Assembly (NCBI GenBank): GCA_039812545.1
Contig: JBDIAR010000142.1
Span: 1-8,793 of the forward strand
DNA length: 8,793 nt
Source: JBDIAR01 sp039812545
GTDB lineage: Bacteria > Actinomycetota > Actinomycetes > Actinomycetales > Dermatophilaceae
Reading direction: 5' to 3'
The notes below the pieces were generated by a model. That model saw only the letters and a list, made by a program, of their open reading frames with translations, had not been told where the DNA came from and did not search any database. The position numbers were made by a program, and so were the translations under genes. This document shows, piece after piece, positions 7,116 through 8,793 of this stretch (position 1 is the stretch's first letter; every line of letters starts with the position of its first letter).

Positions 7116-8793
7116 ATGACTCTCGTCGATGCGACTCAGACCGCCGCCTGGGCCGACCTGGCCCGCCTGCACGCCTCCCTCAGCTGGGACCTGCGCACCC
7201 TGTTCGCCGAAGACCCGAAGCGAGCCGAGCACCTGGCATACGACTGCGCCGACCTCTACGTCGACCTGTCGAAGAATCTCATCACGAAGCCGGTTCAGGA
7301 CGCGCTCGTGCGGCTCGCCGACGAGGTGGGGCTGGCGGCGCGGCGGGACGAGATGTTCGCCGGCGCGCGGATCAACGTGACGGAGAACCGGTCCGTCCTG
7401 CATACGGCCCTGCGTCGCCCGAAGACCGACGAGCTGGTCGTCGACGGCCAGGACGTCGTCGCCGACGTCCACGAGGTCCTCGACAAGATCTACGCCTTCG
7501 CCGACCAGGTCCGCAGCGGCGCCTGGGTCGGGGTCACCGGCAAGCCGATCACGACGATCGTCAACATCGGCATCGGCGGCTCGGACCTCGGACCGGTCAT
7601 GGTGTACGAGGCCCTCAAGCCCTACGTCAAGCCCGGGCTGGAGTGCCGGTTCGTCTCCAATATCGACCCGTCCGACATCTACGAGAAGACCGCGGACCTC
7701 GACCCCGAGACGACGCTGTTCATCGTGGCCTCCAAGACATTCACCACGCTGGAGACCCTCACCAACGCGCGGATGGCCCGCGACTGGCTGTGGCGCTCGC
7801 TCGTCGCAGCCGGTGCCATCGCCGACACCGACGAGGCGCGCACCGGCGCGGTGGCCCGCCATTTCGTCGCCGTCTCGACCGCGCTGGACAAGGTCGCCGC
7901 GTTCGGCATCGACCCGGCGAACGCCTTCGGGTTCTGGGACTGGGTGGGTGGCCGGTACTCCGTCGACTCTGCCGTCGGCACCGCGGTCGCCGTCGCGATC
8001 GGCCCGGAGAACTACGCGGACTTCCTCGACGGCTTCCACCGGGTCGACACCCACTTCATGACGCAGCCCTTCGAGTCCAACGTCCCGGCCCTGATGGGGC
8101 TGCTCAACGTCTGGTACGTCAACTTCGTCAAGGCGACCTCCCACGCCGTGCTGCCCTACGCGCAATACCTCCACCGGTTCGCGGCATACCTGCAGCAGTT
8201 GACGATGGAGTCCAACGGCAAGGGCGTGCGGATGGACGGGACGCCGGTCACCAGCGAGACCGGTGAGGTGTTCTGGGGCGAGCCGGGGACCAACGGGCAG
8301 CACGCGTTCTACCAGCTCATCCACCAGGGCACCCAGCTCATCCCGTGCGACTTCATCGCGGTCGCCAACCCGGCCCGCCCGATCAAGGACGGCGACCAGG
8401 ACGTCCACGAGCTCTTCCTCGCCAACTTCTTCGCCCAGACCAAGGCGCTCGCGTTCGGCAAGACCGCCGACGAGGTGCGCGCCGAGGGCGTCCCGGAGGA
8501 ACTCGTCTCCGCCAAGGTGTTCACGGGCAACCGGCCGACGACCTCGATCATGGCGCCGGCCCTGACCCCGAGCGTCGTCGGTCAGCTCATCGCGCTGTAC
8601 GAACACATCACCTTCACCCAGGGCGTGGTGTGGGGCATCGACTCCTTCGACCAGTGGGGCGTCGAACTCGGCAAGCAGCTCGCCCTGCAGATCGCCCCCG
8701 CGATCGCCGCTGGCGGCCCCGGCGCGGACGAGGCCCTGGCGGCCCAGGACGCCTCCACCCAGGCGCTCATCCGCTACTACCGAAGCCGGCGAA
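7116..8793 (+). CDS. pgi: Glucose-6-phosphate isomerase (3' end cut by window)
   Basis: Interconverts glucose 6-phosphate and fructose 6-phosphate in glycolysis and gluconeogenesis. The frame runs uninterrupted for 559 codons from ATG to the window edge. It is the long bacterial/eukaryotic type of about 550 residues, so only the last few residues and the stop should be missing. Visible landmarks: IGIGGSDLGP; SKTFTTLET phosphate-binding loop (Ser206-Lys207-Thr208); WDWVGGRYSVDSAVG, the first family signature, with Arg280; MESNGK with catalytic Glu365; GEPGTNGQH with His396; and FDQWGVELGK, the second signature, with Lys520. These match Arg272, Glu357, His388 and Lys518 of the mammalian enzyme. 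The final DASTQALIRYYRS segment is the normal C-terminal end. It has its own leaderless-type promoter and is separated from asd by hairpins, so it is probably an independent unit. Confidence 0.97.
   Translation, partial: MTLVDATQTAAWADLARLHASLSWDLRTLFAEDPKRAEHLAYDCADLYVDLSKNLITKPVQDALVRLADEVGLAARRDEMFAGARINVTENRSVLHTALRRPKTDELVVDGQDVVADVHEVLDKIYAFADQVRSGAWVGVTGKPITTIVNIGIGGSDLGPVMVYEALKPYVKPGLECRFVSNIDPSDIYEKTADLDPETTLFIVASKTFTTLETLTNARMARDWLWRSLVAAGAIADTDEARTGAVARHFVAVSTALDKVAAFGIDPANAFGFWDWVGGRYSVDSAVGTAVAVAIGPENYADFLDGFHRVDTHFMTQPFESNVPALMGLLNVWYVNFVKATSHAVLPYAQYLHRFAAYLQQLTMESNGKGVRMDGTPVTSETGEVFWGEPGTNGQHAFYQLIHQGTQLIPCDFIAVANPARPIKDGDQDVHELFLANFFAQTKALAFGKTADEVRAEGVPEELVSAKVFTGNRPTTSIMAPALTPSVVGQLIALYEHITFTQGVVWGIDSFDQWGVELGKQLALQIAPAIAAGGPGADEALAAQDASTQALIRYYRSRR

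Noticed and set aside
6826..7119. 97-codon plus-strand open frame between asd and pgi whose stop overlaps the pgi ATG
   Set aside because: The overlap looks operon-like, but the translation is Pro/Gly/Arg/Ser-rich with no domain character, runs through two hairpins and the pgi -10 box, and has no Shine-Dalgarno sequence.
7029..8606. 525-codon minus-strand open frame opposite pgi, and similar long antisense frames at 5695-7032 and 4151-5653
   Set aside because: They are mirror images of strongly conserved genes. Long antisense frames are expected in high-GC DNA, and their translations are low-complexity Arg/Gly/Val/Asp-rich.

Overview
The window is chromosomal DNA from a high-GC Gram-positive bacterium (Actinomycetota). 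By eye about two thirds or more of the bases are G or C, third codon positions are almost all G/C, GTG starts are common, and the gene neighbourhood recR - DUF5063 - aspartokinase - aspartate-semialdehyde dehydrogenase is an actinobacterial arrangement. A member of the Micrococcales (for example an Intrasporangiaceae/Dermatophilaceae relative) is plausible, but nothing here fixes the genus. There are no insertion sequences, phage genes, CRISPR arrays, rRNAs or tRNAs that I can see. This is mostly ordinary housekeeping and small-enzyme territory, and I do not find a clear new multi-gene system.

Layout. Bases 23-129 hold a 53-bp tandem repeat (two copies), each built from three 16-bp sub-units. 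Next come a GNAT acetyltransferase on the minus strand (132-752), a divergent class I SAM-dependent methyltransferase (935-1603), a second, unrelated GNAT acetyltransferase convergent to it (1631-2245, minus), and a divergent PlsC-type lysophospholipid acyltransferase (2305-2973). From there everything runs rightward: recR (3041-3640) overlapping a DUF5063 gene (3633-4280); lysC (4406-5716) overlapping asd (5713-6801); and pgi (7116 to the window edge, almost complete).

How the genes work together. lysC and asd are the first two steps of the aspartate pathway (aspartate to aspartyl phosphate to aspartate semialdehyde), feeding lysine/diaminopimelate, threonine, methionine and isoleucine. They are translationally coupled through ATGA. 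lysC also carries a well-placed internal start for the separate beta (regulatory) subunit known from corynebacterial aspartokinases. recR acts in recombinational repair and DUF5063 is its usual but uncharacterised actinobacterial partner. pgi is central carbon metabolism and plsC is phospholipid synthesis.

Expression signals. Most transcription-unit-leading genes have a TAnnnT-like -10 hexamer 5-8 bases before the start codon and mostly no Shine-Dalgarno sequence, which predicts leaderless mRNAs. The two downstream operon genes (DUF5063, asd) instead have strong Shine-Dalgarno sequences at 8-base spacing. This internally consistent pattern was used to choose start codons.

The most unusual thing in the window is not a gene. 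The 7-mer GGCATAC (either strand) occurs 16 times, 14 of them as the 8-mer CGGCATAC, where about one would be expected. It occurs in both coding and non-coding DNA, appears to force rare GCA codons, and is clustered four times in the 125-bp gap before lysC, where three copies form two mutually exclusive perfect hairpins. The 314-bp asd-pgi gap has no convincing gene and holds two further long hairpins.
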